From the NCBI RefSeq assembly GCF_020497125.1, contig NC_059072.1, forward strand, positions 76,701,697 through 76,765,696: a DNA stretch of 64,000 bases. Reading direction: 5' to 3'. Both the position numbers and the translations under genes were made by a program. The notes beneath the pieces were generated by a model, which was given only the letters and a program-made list of their open reading frames with translations, was not told where the DNA came from and ran no database searches. Shown piece by piece: positions 43,790-56,027 of this stretch (position 1 is the first letter of the stretch; the number at the start of each line of letters is the position of its first letter). Origin of the DNA: Mauremys mutica. Its lineage: Eukaryota; Chordata; Testudines; Geoemydidae.

Positions 43790-46469
43790 TCCATCACTGT
43801 ACCTGCCAATGCCTGTTTAAGCACTTAAACATGGTGTAGAATAAAAAAGCAGATGTGCATGCAAACAATACTATACATGCATGCCAGTTTAGAGGATTCG
43901 AGAATATAGCCACAACTATTGGCATGTTCCAATGTCACGTTTTTTAAGTCGTAAAATGTTCCTCATGTTTTGGCAATGAAACAATGAAACTTTACTGCAC
44001 TTTCAATAACAGCCTATAAGATTTCTGTGTGACTCAGATAAGAGTTTTTTCCTCATCACAATCCAGAGAGAGGACATGTGGGGTAGGGCCAAATTCTGGC
44101 CCTTCAGTTACACCACTGTAACACTGAAGTAAATCCACTGAAGACAAACTTACACCAGCATAACAAGAAGCATATGTTGGTCTTCTATCAAATTAAGACA
44201 AAAATGAAAAAAAGTTTAATTGTAGAATGTTGTATATATTGATATAGAAGCTCATGGGAGGTTTAGATATGCCTTAAGTCTTAATGTTCAAGGCATCTTA
44301 CTTTCTTACAATGCATGTTCAATGCACACTTGACCGATCAGTTACACTGGAGCAGCAAGGGGTAATGGATCAGTCAACAGTATTCATATCAATATAAGCC
44401 TGCATCAAATTGACTAAGCTGGCAATCATATTTTCTCTAAACTAATGGGAATTATAAATATTTATATGTTTATCTGTTACCAGCATGGTGCAACCAAACC
44501 AAACCAAATAAACAAAACACACACAAAAAAGGCAGCACTGGTCCTTTAACATCGTAATCATTCTTCAGTATGCAGGGACTTTAGTCTCTTCTGTGATGCC
44601 TGTGAAGGGGAAATAGAATCTGTCAGTCATTAAAATGAAAGGCGTATAGTGCTGTGGCACTCTGGAGATGAAATTGGATTTCTGAATCTGGGTCCTCCTG
44701 ATTCCTTTTTATTCCACAAAGCAAATTGCTTTGCCATAGCTTCAGCATTAAGCAGGAAAGGCTTCAGCTGGCACTGGTAGTACTAAAAGCTTATTAAGAG
44801 CCAGACGTATTCTCTACTGAACAACATGTTTTGGAAGACCAGCTCTCGTAAAATGCAGAATTCATTTTCCAAAGTTTTTATGCAATTTTATGTGTGTTCA
44901 TTTACTGTTTCTTCTTTTTTCTCCCCTGTGTTTTCCTCTACCCCTTTTTCATTTTGTTCTTGTCCAAGACATCATACTTTTCACATTTTTATTGATAGCG
45001 CTATGGTTTTATTTGAGACAAACAAGACAGTAACAGCAAATGGCTGTATTTCTGATGGGAACTCAGCAAAGGGCCTTTAAGCACAAAAAAAAATGATATA
45101 ACCTTGGATTCATTTCACCTAACACTCTTAGGAGCTATTTCAAGCCCATTGAACACCTTAGCATTTGCTTAGTACAGTACATCTATCTGATAAACTAACA
45201 GATCTCCTTTATCTTTCATTATAACATAATTGCACTGAATTTATATATTAAAGTATAGCTATCTACATTTTAGTGATAAGAATTATATTCATATACTCCA
45301 ACTCAAAACATGAAGTAATATTTTCTATAAGAAGAATCTTTAGCATGGAGCAATATTGTCAGTATTTGCAGTTCATATCTTTTAGTAAAAAAAATGATTT
45401 TTTAAATTAAAATCCTTATTCTAGCTGTTATTATTTATTAATGCAGCACCTAAACTGTGCTATCTTTGAAAATACTCATTTTAACAGGAGGCAATAAAAG
45501 ATTTTATTGCTTCTTAACTCAAAAGTTTAGAATGTTTGCCACAGTTCACCTACAGTACATGCTAAGAAAGGAAAAACCCTGCAGAAATTCACCACAGGCA
45601 AAGCAATTGTATGGGCCTGAATAGTTTATTCACTTTGGGTGTGAATTTATATGAAGTTGCCAGGTTTGTCAGGAAGAGAGGGGGGAAAAAAGAGGCTATC
45701 AGGCAGCTGCTTAGTAGTTCTTTTTAAAGCAGTATGAGGTAATCTCTTATGGATACATTCTCTCTTCTAGTTCACCCACACCACTCGTCTTCCGAATAGT
45801 GTTTGAAAAAAATCCAACATCAGATATGAGATATTCCAAAAATGTCTGTGTTGTTATTGTCTGTTGCTGGTATTGAATTTATGACTGGTATAAGAATTAA
45901 ACCCCCAAAGAGCTGCTGGCATTTACTTTGTCAATCTAAATTGAAATGTGTGTTACTTGAGTCTCCTGTACTTTGAATCCCATACCCTTGTCACAGTTTA
46001 CTGTGCCTTGCTAATTGAGTTCTAATACCAATGCAGCGAATATACCTGTGCTTTCCTGTCTTCATCAAACAATATCTTTTTTAAAATCTGTTTTTCAAAT
46101 TTTCCCAAGTGTGGAGCTACAAAAAGGTGTTAAAATACTTTGCATTAAGCTGGAAGACACAGCTGGTACTGGTTTTCTGTCAGTGACTCTCCTTTCCAAG
46201 CTGCATATACCAGACATTGCAAAAATTAAAGAGTAACTAGGGTTGCATTAAATATTCACAATGTAATTCAAAAAATATTAACATTTGAGAGTGTCACATT
46301 TGGCTGGGATTTTATAAAAGGAGTTGAATCTGGAAAAAAAAATTTAAAATTCAAAAAGCAAATTCAAATATGTGAAATTTCATGTCTGGCATTTTTAATA
46401 TGAAACCGCAGTTTTGTATTCTGCTCTACTCAGCATTGCTTTACATGTTCATGTAGTTGTTTTTGGCCA
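43790..46469. other. Mostly unassigned; MITE fragment near 44090
   Basis: 44090-44170 (GGGCCAAATTCTGGCCC to TTACACCAGCATAAC) is half of a palindromic amniote MITE. No gene is visible elsewhere. Confidence 0.4.
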
Positions 46470-46720
46470 CATTTTTAAAAGGCATTGACAAACTGGATAG
46501 AGTTCAAAAGTGAACTTCAGAAATATTTAAAGATTGCGGGAAATAAGACGAATTAAGGAAGCTTGAGAACTGGGCATGTTGGAGGTGTAATCCTGTGAGA
46601 TGCTGGATATTTCCTGTGAAAATAAGTGTCACTTGCCAAATGAACTGAAAGGCCCCAGTGGTAGGATCAAACATGAGACTTGGATGGGAGAAGCACAACA
46701 GAATGTCTGGAGGGGTTGGT
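46470..46720 (+). mobile_element. Possible small CR1-type fragment
   Basis: GGCATTGACAAACTGGATAGAGTTCAAAAG reads, in two blocks, like the IDKLDRVQK segment of CR1 RT tails. What follows is too decayed to extend, so the right limit is arbitrary. Confidence 0.35.
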
Positions 46721-46975
46721 TGGCACAGGTAAGAAATTGTAAACTTTTTAATTGAGTCAGCGAATCCCCTGCTTTTCCACCTGAAGAAGGAACGTACTGA
46801 GGTCTTTCTAGGTAAAATTACCAGTCAGGTAAGTCTAGGGCTAGAATAGTGGGCCAGAGTAATATATATTTTTACAGCCCAGAAACTCCAGTCACAAAAT
46901 TCTATCACACTTCTCCTTAACTCAAAAGCCTCACCTATCCTTGAATCGCATGAACTAGGTGCTCTCAGCCAAGTA

Positions 46976-47166
46976 ACAAAGAGTCCTGTGGCACCTTATA
47001 GACTAACAGATGTATTGGAGCATGAGCTTCATCACATGCATCCGACGAAGTGGGTATTCACCCATGAAAGCTCATGCTCCAATATGTCTGTTAGTCTATA
47101 AGGTGCCACAGGACTCTTTGCTGCTTTTACAGATCCAGACTAACACAGCGGCCCCTCTGATACTTG
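46976..47166 (+). mobile_element. Foldback retroelement with hammerhead-like core (Penelope-like, copy 2)
   Basis: 191 bp with an exact 11-bp duplication TCAGCCAAGTA (46965-46975 and 47167-47177). Arms 46977-47029 and 47068-47120 are 53-nt inverted repeats with about two mismatches. The 38-nt centre contains CCGACGAA, a TGGGT/ACCCA stem with a 4-nt loop, then TGAAA, running straight into the right arm. Variable-length duplications above 10 bp indicate target-primed retrotransposition, not a DNA transposon. Penelope-like elements are known to carry hammerhead ribozymes in their terminal repeats, which motivates the family call. The right end AGACTAACACAGCGGCCCC is shared with the 58342 copy. 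Confidence 0.7.
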
Positions 47167-47177
47167 TCAGCCAAGTA

Positions 47178-48592
47178 TAGCCTTCATTTTGAGAACTGTA
47201 ATTAGTTCAAACATACTAGCAAACAAGTAGATTTAAGTTCTCCCTTCTTTTTTTGGTTGGAACATGCTTCCTCCCCTTGCGTATCATACAATCTCACTCT
47301 CCTCCATCAAATCCTTGCAACAAACTCATTTTCACCACTGAACTACACCTGAACTCTTTCAGACGCTCTCTCCAGATTTCTGTCTATCTGTGTGAGCATC
47401 AGCCTGTCCCCCTAGAAGACAGCTGCTGACAAATGCAACCAAAACACTACCTTTAATCTGGTAGGTCCCAGAATTGCAAAACAAGGTTTACAGCATGAAG
47501 ACAACAAGTGACAGGATCTTTGAAGTGATAGCTGGGCCCCATGATCTTTCTAGTGTGCACCTAGAAGTTTGTATCTGAAAGCCGTTGTATTGCTTCCCTA
47601 TCTGTTCTTTTTTCCATCCCTATTAAGTTAGAACAAAACACATTCACACAGGAAAGTCTTATAACATCCATATAAGTGATATAGTCTCTCTCAAAAACTA
47701 GTTTATTAACACATAGCAGCTCCTACAACATTCATAACATTGTTACATTTACATGCCAGCTCCACATCTGTCACAGCTACTACTCCTGTGCTTCTGCATT
47801 TCTGCACCCCCTTTCTCCAACCACATATTGGCACAATCCAGAACCTTTCCTTTGCTAGTCAGATTGCTCTTTTTCAGCCCATTATTTGAGGTAGCAATAA
47901 AGCAGGAAATTCTTGAACGTTTATATCAAGAAAAAACTCATAAATAAAAAATCACACCTCGTATTCTGGAACAGTGGTACTATAGGAATTCCTCTGCAAC
48001 TTGCAGGAAGATTATTTTCTAGGTGAGCCAGAAAGAAAGAAAACATTTGCGAGAAATACCTGGGCTAACTGTATAGGAAAGAGAATGACATTTAAACATT
48101 GGGAAGTAGGGAGATTTAGCTTTCGGTGCTAGAAAACAAAATGAATATTCTGCATCTGCTTTTCCTAAAGAGCTAACATTTCTTGTTAGAATGTGAGCAC
48201 ACAAACTTGTTGCAATGAAATTTAGATTAATGGGATCATTTCTACATATCTTCACTATCGGGACGACGGATTTCTGTGGCTGATCTGATAGCTCTTTTAA
48301 AGGGAGGCACGCTTTGTATCTTAGGGCACCTCTTCTGTTATTGTCTTTTGTGCCATGATAATCCTTACTACATGGGAGAGTTTTCAATTTAGGGAGTATT
48401 TCATATTTATATTGTCCGCTAATTTGCTATATAATTATACAAGGCATTCTTCTCATTATGTGTACCAGATCCTATTATAAATCAAAAATAACTCTTTAGT
48501 GTTTGGGGTTTTTTTTATGAATTTTCATCAATTTTTCTCTCATCAATTTTTCTCTCCCTCTTGCCATTCAAGAGATTTCTTCTTTTTACAGG
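47178..48592. other. Unassigned stretch
   Basis: No gene; the 122-codon minus frame at 48019-48387 has no recognisable domain. Confidence 0.45.
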
Positions 48593-48600
48593 GCCTAATC

Positions 48601-49479
48601 CAGTGTTTCTCAAATTGGAGTCGCTACTTGTGTAGGGAAAGCCCCTGGCGGGCCGGGCCAGTTTGTTTACCTGACCTATCCGCAGATCCGGCCAATCGCA
48701 GCTCCCACTGGCCACAGTTCGCTGCTCCAGGCCAATGGGAGCTGCTGGAAGCAGCACGGGCCAAGGAACTTACTGGCTGCTGCTTCCAACAGCTCCCATC
48801 AGGGCCGCCCAGAGGATTCCGGGGGCCTGGGGTCTTCGGCGGCGGGGGGCCCTTCCGTTCCGGGACCCGCCACCGAAGTGCCCCGAAGACCCGCGGCGGA
48901 CCCCCCCCCCGCCGCCGAATTACCGCCGAAGCCGGACCCGCCGCCAAAGTGCAGCCCGGTCTTCGGCGGTAATTTGGTGGAGGGGGGCCCCCGCTGCGGG
49001 TCTTCAGGGCACTTCGGCAGCGGGTCCCGGAAGGGAAGGGCCCCCTGCTGGTGAATTACCGCCGAAGACCGAGCTGAACTTCGGCGGCGGGTCCCGCTTC
49101 GTCTTCCGCGGTAATTCTCCGGCGGGGGGTCCTTCCGCCCCGGAGCGGAAGGACCCCCCGCCGGCGAAGACCGGGAGCGGAGAAGCTCCTGTGCCCGGCC
49201 CCGCAAGAGTTTTCCAGGCCCCCCGGAGGGAGTGAAGGACCCCGCTCTGGGGGCCCCGAAAAACTCTGGTGGGGGCCCCTGTGGGGCTCAGGGCCTGGGG
49301 CAAATTGCCCCTCTTGCCCCCCCTCTGGGCGGCCCTGGCTCCCATTGGCATGCAGCGGCAAAACGCGGCCAGTGGGACCCGTGATCGGCCGGACCTGAGG
49401 ATGGGGCAGGTAAACAAACCAGCCCGGACCACCAGGGGCTTTCCCTACACAAGCGACAACCCCAGTTTGAGAAACACTG
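48601..49479. mobile_element. Palindromic hAT MITE (copy 4), split by another MITE
   Basis: Ends CAGTGTTTCTCAAATTGGAG and CCAGTTTGAGAAACACTG. Flanks GCCTAATC (48593-48600) and GCCTTATC (49480-49487) match at 7 of 8. Removing the 538-bp insertion and one duplicate leaves a normal element of about 333 bp like copy 1. The insertion lies in the right half of the hairpin. Confidence 0.95.
48800..49337. mobile_element. Nested GC-rich MITE with CTTCGGCGG repeats
   Basis: Starts CAGGGCCGCCCAGAGG and ends CCTCTGGGCGGCCCTG, perfect 16-bp inverted termini. The exact 8-bp duplication is GCTCCCAT (48792-48799 and 49338-49345). The interior is a mosaic of direct and inverted copies of units containing GTCTTCGGCGGTAATT and GAAGTGCCCCGAAGACCCGC. 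It is the same family as 17415-17841. Frames of 135-166 codons on both strands result from composition. Confidence 0.95.
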
Positions 49480-49487
49480 GCCTTATC

Positions 49488-50009
49488 TAAATCCCACTGA
49501 AGACAACAGAAAGACTTCAACTAACTTCAAATACAACAAGCCCATATTTAATTACTCTGTTGTTTGAGATGCAGAAAGTAGAGCTGATTCTCACAAGATT
49601 TCATATTTTAAAGCTTCATGTGGTTTGGAGTAGCTTTGGACAGGAATTTAAAACTATCCATACTTGAGCTACCCTTCTGATCCTTCTCAGATTTGTCCAT
49701 CACTGGTATTTCTACCACAAAGCTACCTTTTCAGGGTTCAGCATTTCTTTGTTGTAAAGATGACTAGAACCTGACACATATAAGGTTGTAGTAGCCCAAG
49801 AGTATGTTTTGAAAGAAATGGAGGTAGAAGTTTGAAAATAGTAAAGACAATAAAACTTAATGGGATTAAGATGTTTAGTTGTGCCATGATTCAAAACTGG
49901 GTTTGGGAAACATAATTTGATCTGTGATGCAATTCATCCATTTAAAACAGTAAATAAATATAATTTACAACATTACTTAATTACTTAATTAGCTAATAGC
50001 TAGTGACTA
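49488..50009. other. Unassigned stretch
   Basis: Nothing recognised. Confidence 0.45.
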
Positions 50010-50175
50010 CCTCTGACAGCCAGAAGCTGGGACTGGATGGCAGGGGAGGGATCACTTGATAAATTGCCCTGTTCTGTTCCTCCCCTCTGAGCATCTGGCA
50101 CCAGCCCTTGTCGGAAGTAGACTGGATGGGCTTGCTGGACCATTGGTCTGACTTAGTACAACCATTCTTAAGTAC
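50010..50175 (+). mobile_element. LINE/SINE 3' tail (CR1/L2-like)
   Basis: The phrase GACTGGATGGGCTTGCTGGACCATTGGTCTGACTTAGTACAACCATTCTTAAG, read in blocks, matches the 3' tail style GATGGACC.TTGGTCTGAC..AGTATGGC..TTCTTA shared by reptile CR1/L2-like LINEs and their SINE partners. The upstream part (CTGGGACTGGATGGCAGGGGAGGGATCAC) fits too. Whether it is SINE or LINE cannot be told. Confidence 0.6.
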
Positions 50176-52319
50176 TTACTTTAATGAGGGGCCAATTGTT
50201 TTATAATAAAATAAAAAGCTGTCTTGAAACATCACACAAAATATAAACTAACCCAAGCCTAAAAAAAAAAATTTGTGAAAGTTTAACTTTAATTTTTTTA
50301 ACCTCGTTTAATCATTATTTACATTTTTCTCTGAACTCCCAAAGTTCAGCAGGAGTGAAATTTTCAAAGTCACATGAGAGATGTTTTGCCTTTTTCCTAT
50401 TGGATCTGGTCCACTGGCAATCGCATACAAATCCTTTTAGGTGGCTTTGAAACTGTGTCCAGTACCGGTTGGCTCCTGAAAGTGCAAGTTACAGAATGGT
50501 ATGAGAGAAGCTAGACTATAGCTAGACTAGATCTGAGAAAAACACATTAGGTTGATTCACAGAAACCATCTCGTTACATAGCTTGCAGAACTTTGCACCA
50601 CAGGAATGTGATGACTAAATTTTTTTGAAGGGACATTAGACCAGTAATAGCCAAGCAAGCAACCAGGGATATAAGCCCCATTTTAGCTTTTTTGCCTTAC
50701 TGGGGTAAGACCTAATTACAAACAAAAAAAACCTTCTAATAATGTTTTATACATTAGTAAGGAAGCCGGCCTAAAATGCATTTTTCACCTACTTTGTCAC
50801 AGGCCATTACTATGACTGCATGTGCAAACTGGATGACTGTGTGTGCAAATGGCTAGCTAGGAACCTACCTAGCCTTTGTATTCAAAACACCAGAGCCATT
50901 CCCCCATCTGAAGCATTAAAATTCTCATGTAATTTCTAAAAAAAAAAAATAGTACATGAAATACTGCACATGCAATAGCCTAGCTTTGAGCATAAAATTA
51001 TTTTCTAACAGGAAAAGCACAATTAGTTATAAGAATTAGTAGAGAAATGTACTAACTTACCCTTAGAATGGACTCTTATTTATTTTATTTTTTTAAATGG
51101 GCACCAATCAGCAAAGTACTTTAACACATGCTTAATTTTACAGTTAAGTGTATTCACTTAAGCATGTTAACTTAACCAATGATTTCAATGGGACTTTAGT
51201 ATGTGCTTTAGTGTGCTAGTGAATAATGCAATGTCTTATATAGGACACTTCTCTGGATAGTCAATATAGTTAAAAATATAGTGCTAATCTCAATTTAAAT
51301 GGTGCTCTTTTTTCTTCAACAAAATTATGTGAATCTGCCATAAGTTCTGAGAAGTGGAAAATTATTCTCAAAATTCTGCTTGCGCTGAACTGTGTATAGT
51401 AGACATTGCCCATTTCCTTTAATGGAAATGTTTTAAAAGGAAGCATGTAAGATTTATGTCACTGCTGGATTTAATGTTGAAATATACATAATCTTCAAGT
51501 GCATTACTTCTGTGATGCCAGATGAATACCAGAGACATATTTTTTCTACAAGATGTTTGGATTTTGTCAAACTAGTGTAATCTAAATATTAATGAAATGA
51601 AAATATTTAACACAGCTTGACAGTCTGTATAAGAAAAAAATGCCATTACAGAGAAGAATTCTAGGAAAAGTGCTCAAGGCATCTGGCTAATCTGGGTAGA
51701 CTGTCAATTAGAGCTGCAGTGAAGTTGATCGCCTTTTGACAACCTTGGAGAAGACCCTCATCATTTTTACACATTAGATTCTGCAGTAACTGCCATTTGC
51801 TCATAGCTTCAATTTTCATCAAATATCTGATGCTATGCTAACTTCAGACACATTTTCTAGAACTCTTTATTCTTCAAGTGCTATGAAGAGGTTATTATAC
51901 TCTGTTTTAAAGATAGAAAAGATATTACAAGCATTGCTTTATGGCCAAGTGTCTCATTATCCCTTGATCCACCTACAATCTTTATCTCCGTCTTTTTTCT
52001 TTGTTTCATTCTGATTTATTGAAGTCATCACAAAACTACCGCATGCTGGCTATAGAAGAAAAGCACCTCTGCAGTAGATCTGCCTCAGTTGTTCTTCCTG
52101 CCTCCCTTTCCATCACTGCATTATCAGTTACCATCTATAGTGGATTTTTTCCGGTCACATGCAAAACTTTTATTTCTCAGCTATTACACTCTTCCTAAAT
52201 CCTATGCTGTATGCTTTCAGCCCATACCAGACCTACTTTTCTTGGGCAAAATACTGGAGACAATGATTTCTTATTTATTTCTTTTATTTTCTCTCTTAAT
52301 GACTATTCTTCATTGTAAT
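50176..52319. other. Mostly unassigned; palindromic MITE at about 51098-51225
   Basis: At 51098-51225 GCACCAATCAGCAAAGTACTTTAAC and CACATGCTTAATTTTACAG are mirrored by TTAAGCATGTTAACTT around CAATGGGACT, the same style as the MITE at 3267. No gene seen. Confidence 0.4.
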
Positions 52320-52670
52320 TTACCCCTCCATCAATCTTTGTCATCTGCAAACTTTATCACAGCCATGAACTACATTTTCTTCCAGATCATTGATGATAAT
52401 ATTGAATGGCACTGAACTGAGAACTGCTCCCTGGGATATGCTACTAGAAACATCCTCACTACTAGATAATTCCAGATTACTATGTTCTGAGATCTGTCAG
52501 ATAGCCAGCCTCTAATCCATTTAATATGGGGTTTTTTTAAAGTCGTAGGTCAAATGCCTAACAGAAGTCCAAGTATATTACACCAATGGAGTTATCTTTA
52601 TCAGCGAGACTTGTAATCTTGTCAAAGAACAATATCAAATTTGGTTGACAAGATCTATTTTCCATGGGGT
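52320..52670 (-). pseudogene. Antisense CR1/L3 reverse transcriptase fragment
   Basis: The plus text TCATCTGCAAACTTTATCAC and CAGATCATTGATGATAATATTGAA is the antisense of the CR1 motif around IFINDL and KFADD. The continuation (CAGATAGCCAGCCTCTAATCC, CTGACAGAAGTCCAAGTA-like) antisense-encodes the text upstream of motif B and motif A (DFSKAFD). No frame survives. Edges are approximate. Confidence 0.7.
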
Positions 52671-54564
52671 ACAAGATTCCCTGAGATTCCCAGTTGGAGT
52701 GAGAGTGCTCACACTGTCACTGCCAAGCAACAGGCAAGCAGCAGGGCTCCACTGGAATAGGTCAGACAACATGAGTGTGCTCAATTCCTGCTTCCTATCA
52801 ACATCCCACTGCTTAGGGCATCTCACTGCTGAGGCCAGCCAACACAAACATAATTTGTAGGTGCCCATATGTAGGTGCTACTCAGAGACCACGTTAGGCC
52901 ATAGAATGAATCTTTTTGTCATGGTATAAAAGGTGATGGACCATTAAACTGCAATAGTAAAGACATAGAGCAATATACCATGTATATTGCAACATTATAC
53001 ACTCTGGCTGGTTACTCTGAACCATGCAGATGTAAAGAAATCTAAGCTTTTAATATAAATATTTCTGAATTTAGTTTAAAAAAGATGCAGTGTTGACTGA
53101 TTGAAAAATGAGACCATTTATATGGCTCATGTAGAATTCCCATAATCATAAAACTTAATATACAGTATTGCTTATAACAGTCTATTGAAAGATATTAATG
53201 AATATGATGACCATACGAATACAACATGGCACCCATGGATCTAAAAATGATGCCAGTTTCTATGTGCAGTACTTGTGGGAGAGGATCGTCCTCTTTTCAA
53301 GATCATGACTTAAACAGCTCTGTTGGTAGATAGGGTTCTCACTCTGTTCTGAAAAAAGAGCAAACACATTCTGTATAAAGTCCAAACTTACCCCTCCCTT
53401 GGGTTGGTTTGGATTTACTAACCTGGTAAATTATAATAAAACAACACATATGCCATGCTTGGGTGTCCCTAAGCTTCCTCCCATCAGCTTAGATCCTTCT
53501 GCACAGTGAATCACTTCTACCTCCATTATGTCCAGAGTGGAAATATTGAGCCGCATGTGCCAGCAAGCATAAGTCACCATCTTCATGCAGGGGTTCCAAA
53601 ACCTGCTAGCAGAGTGTTTCAGCAGAAGGAAGAGCTCTTGCCATTTTGCTTCAGGTTCCTGCTACATCAATGGGAACTAAGGCCCAGATTCTCCTCTGAA
53701 ATATGGCCACTTTGCTGTAAAAATCCACTGCTGGTGCAGTGCAAAGTTTTTAGTTCACTGGCTTTATGCCACTAGGATAAAGAGATTTGGTGGTGGTACA
53801 AAAGGAATAGAATGGCTGTGATGTCCATGTGAGGGACATGGCCAGGCAGGGGACATGTTGCCAGGATGGCACTACTCCCTGTATCGTAGTTTATCTTTGG
53901 TAAGTGTAATGTCATATTTTCAAATGTATATAAAGGGTGCCCAGAGCTTTGGATGGATTCCCTTTGGCGAAGAGTTTCTTTAGATCAAAATATAAATAAA
54001 TAATATTTGCACCTTGAGGCTGCTGGCAGAACTAAGAGCAGCCTTTAGTGTACCCCAGGAAGTAGCCCAGAAACAGATAGATCAAGATCAGGAGGCACAA
54101 AGGCCACCGTGCACATCCCCTCCTAATCTGCACTTTCAGAGCCTCAGCAAAAAGTAGCTTCCAGCTGAAAAAAAACGTGGATTTCTTACTGGCTCAGCCA
54201 AGTGGGGCCCACTTGTTTGGACCTAGGAGAGTATTATTTTCAGTTAAAATACAGGGCATCTACAGAGCAAGTGCAGCCAAAAGACAGTGATTCAACTAAT
54301 TACTTGAAATCAGTCTGTCTGGTCATCATTTGCAGGTGCACTGAAGTGCACTTTTCAAGTAGAAATTATACCATTTGCGAGAGATCTGTGTGAATCTTTG
54401 CAGAAAGATTGTATATTTTGAAACAAAGTGAAATATTCAGAAAAAATGTTCAGGATTTGATTCTAATTAGTAACCAATTTTATTAACATACTTGTATAGT
54501 GCTTGGTGGTTTTAGAACTATTTGACTGATGGTCATTTTAACAGAAACATCCAGCTATTTTTCT
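52671..54564. other. Unassigned stretch
   Basis: No gene recognised. The segment ending at 54002 (AAAATATAAATAAATAATA) may be the A-rich tail of an unidentified retroelement. Confidence 0.4.
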
Positions 54565-54740
54565 TATAATAGAACTTCAAGGGGCCTTGAGAGGTCATCT
54601 AGTCCAGTGCCCTGTGATCCCAAACTGCCTCTACATCTCCTCTGGTGCCAAAAGACTCCACACCTTCTCTGGTGTTCCCAATTGCTTTATTCCTAGTTGC
54701 CAAAACTTCCAACATCTCCCCAGGGAACATCTACAGAGCA
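54565..54740 (-). mobile_element. CR1/L3 3' end, minus strand
   Basis: CTTGAGAGGTCATCTAGTCCA followed by GTGCCCTG is the antisense of the CR1-group 3' end (family text CAGGGCACTGGACTAGATGACCTC). The antisense terminal region follows to about 54740, decaying gradually. Confidence 0.65.
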
Positions 54741-55098
54741 GTTAGGCATTAATTATATAACAAATTACTGCACATAGAAAAATGAACATTTGAGAAGAGG
54801 ACAAAATAAAATAAATTTTATATGAGAATAAATAGCACAGTAGCTATTGACTGTACTACACATCTCCATATTTAATACACCCATCTGTAATTTAGCTGAA
54901 GCTGCTAAAATCACCATAGTATCCAGAGGCCTTTCCACAACAGCTAGAGAGTGTCAAAGCCTTGGCTATCACTAAGCCTTGTGGAAGAGGTGTATTTAAC
55001 ACAGGGATGAGGGAGGGAGGCTCTTTGATGCACAAGGAGGTGGAAGTGCTCCAAACTTCAGAGGGGCATTTCAATGGGAGGGTTGTGTGGACCACAGG

Positions 55099-55205
55099 CA
55101 GGTCCAGGCTTTTTGCCGCCCCAAGCAAAAAAAAAAATAAAACAAAACAAAACAAAAAAAAATGCCACCCCTTGAAAATAATGCTGGTGCCTAGAGCCGG
55201 CCCTG
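55099..55205. mobile_element. Small hAT-like MITE with A-rich centre
   Basis: 107 bp, from CAGGTCCAGGC to GAGCCGGCCCTG, with flanks ACCACAGG (55091-55098) and ACCATGGG (55206-55213) matching at 6 of 8. The TTTTTGCCGCCCCAAGCAAAA motif is shared with the larger copy at 57452. The centre has expanded into AAACAAAACAAA. Confidence 0.75.
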
Positions 55206-55819
55206 ACCATGGGCAGGGCAGTTAATATATGTAAATGCAAAGAATTATATCAGAAAAAGTACGTTTTCTAATTTCAATTACACAAGTGGAATCTTTTTCA
55301 AAGGATGATAAAGTAGCTGTCAAGCAGGCCTTTCTGATATGCAAATGAATAATATGAATATGCGTAGGTGTAAATAAGCACTCTATGTACGAACAATAAG
55401 AAAGAGCACTCTCAGCTGATTAGAAGTTGATGGAAGAATGAGCTGAATAATGTTTCTCTGAGTGATTTGAACTTCAAAGAGCTCAGAGTGAGTATCAACT
55501 CTCAGATGGACTAATTTAAGCAAGAACTGGGGTGAAGAAGTGTCATTGTTCTAGGAGAAATCACACACAACTATTTTAAATTAATTAAGACCTGAAAATA
55601 AAACTTCTATAATGGATGGTGGATGGGTTGAATCCTTTAAGAGGTCATATAGTGAATTGAACTTGCCTGGTAGTGAAGCAGGTTAAATTTCACTTTTCAT
55701 GAAGGAGTGGATTAAAATTACATCTGCTGTAGGTGCGAACAACTGATCAAAAGGCTGACAAAGAAAGAGAAAAAGAGGTAAGGCAAGTAGGAAGAGAGTA
55801 TAACTAGGATTGTGATAAT

Positions 55820-56027
55820 TTTTTCTCCATGTCCACTGAAAGGTAGGACAAGAAGTAACGAGCTTAATCTGAAGAAAGAGAGATATTAGGTAAGATGTTA
55901 GGAAAAACGTTCTAACTGTGAGTGTAGTTAAACTCTGGAATAGGCTTCCAAGTGAGGTTGTGGAATCCCCATCCCTGGAGATTTTTAAGAATAGGTTGGA
56001 CAAAGACCTGTGAGGGATGGCCTAGGT
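55820..56027 (+). pseudogene. CR1 ORF2 C-terminus and truncated 3' end
   Basis: Plus frames read LNLKKERDIR, then NVLTVSVVKLWNRLPSEVVE and SPSLEIFKNRLDKDL, the last residues of CR1 ORF2 (family text DIRKNFF..RVV..WN.LP.EVVE..S...FK..LDK.L). The 3' untranslated region starts (GGGATGGCCTAGGT) and is cut off abruptly at about 56027 by retroviral LTR sequence. Confidence 0.75.

Noticed and set aside
46976..47166. DNA-transposon MITE, because of the long inverted repeats
   Set aside because: Target duplications of 11 and 14 bp in the two best copies are too long and variable for hAT, mariner or Harbinger, and the inverted repeat is internal, not terminal on the right side.
48624..49520. Cluster of frames up to 166 codons as a gene or CpG-island exon
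   Set aside because: Entirely inside the nested MITE pair at 48601-49479.
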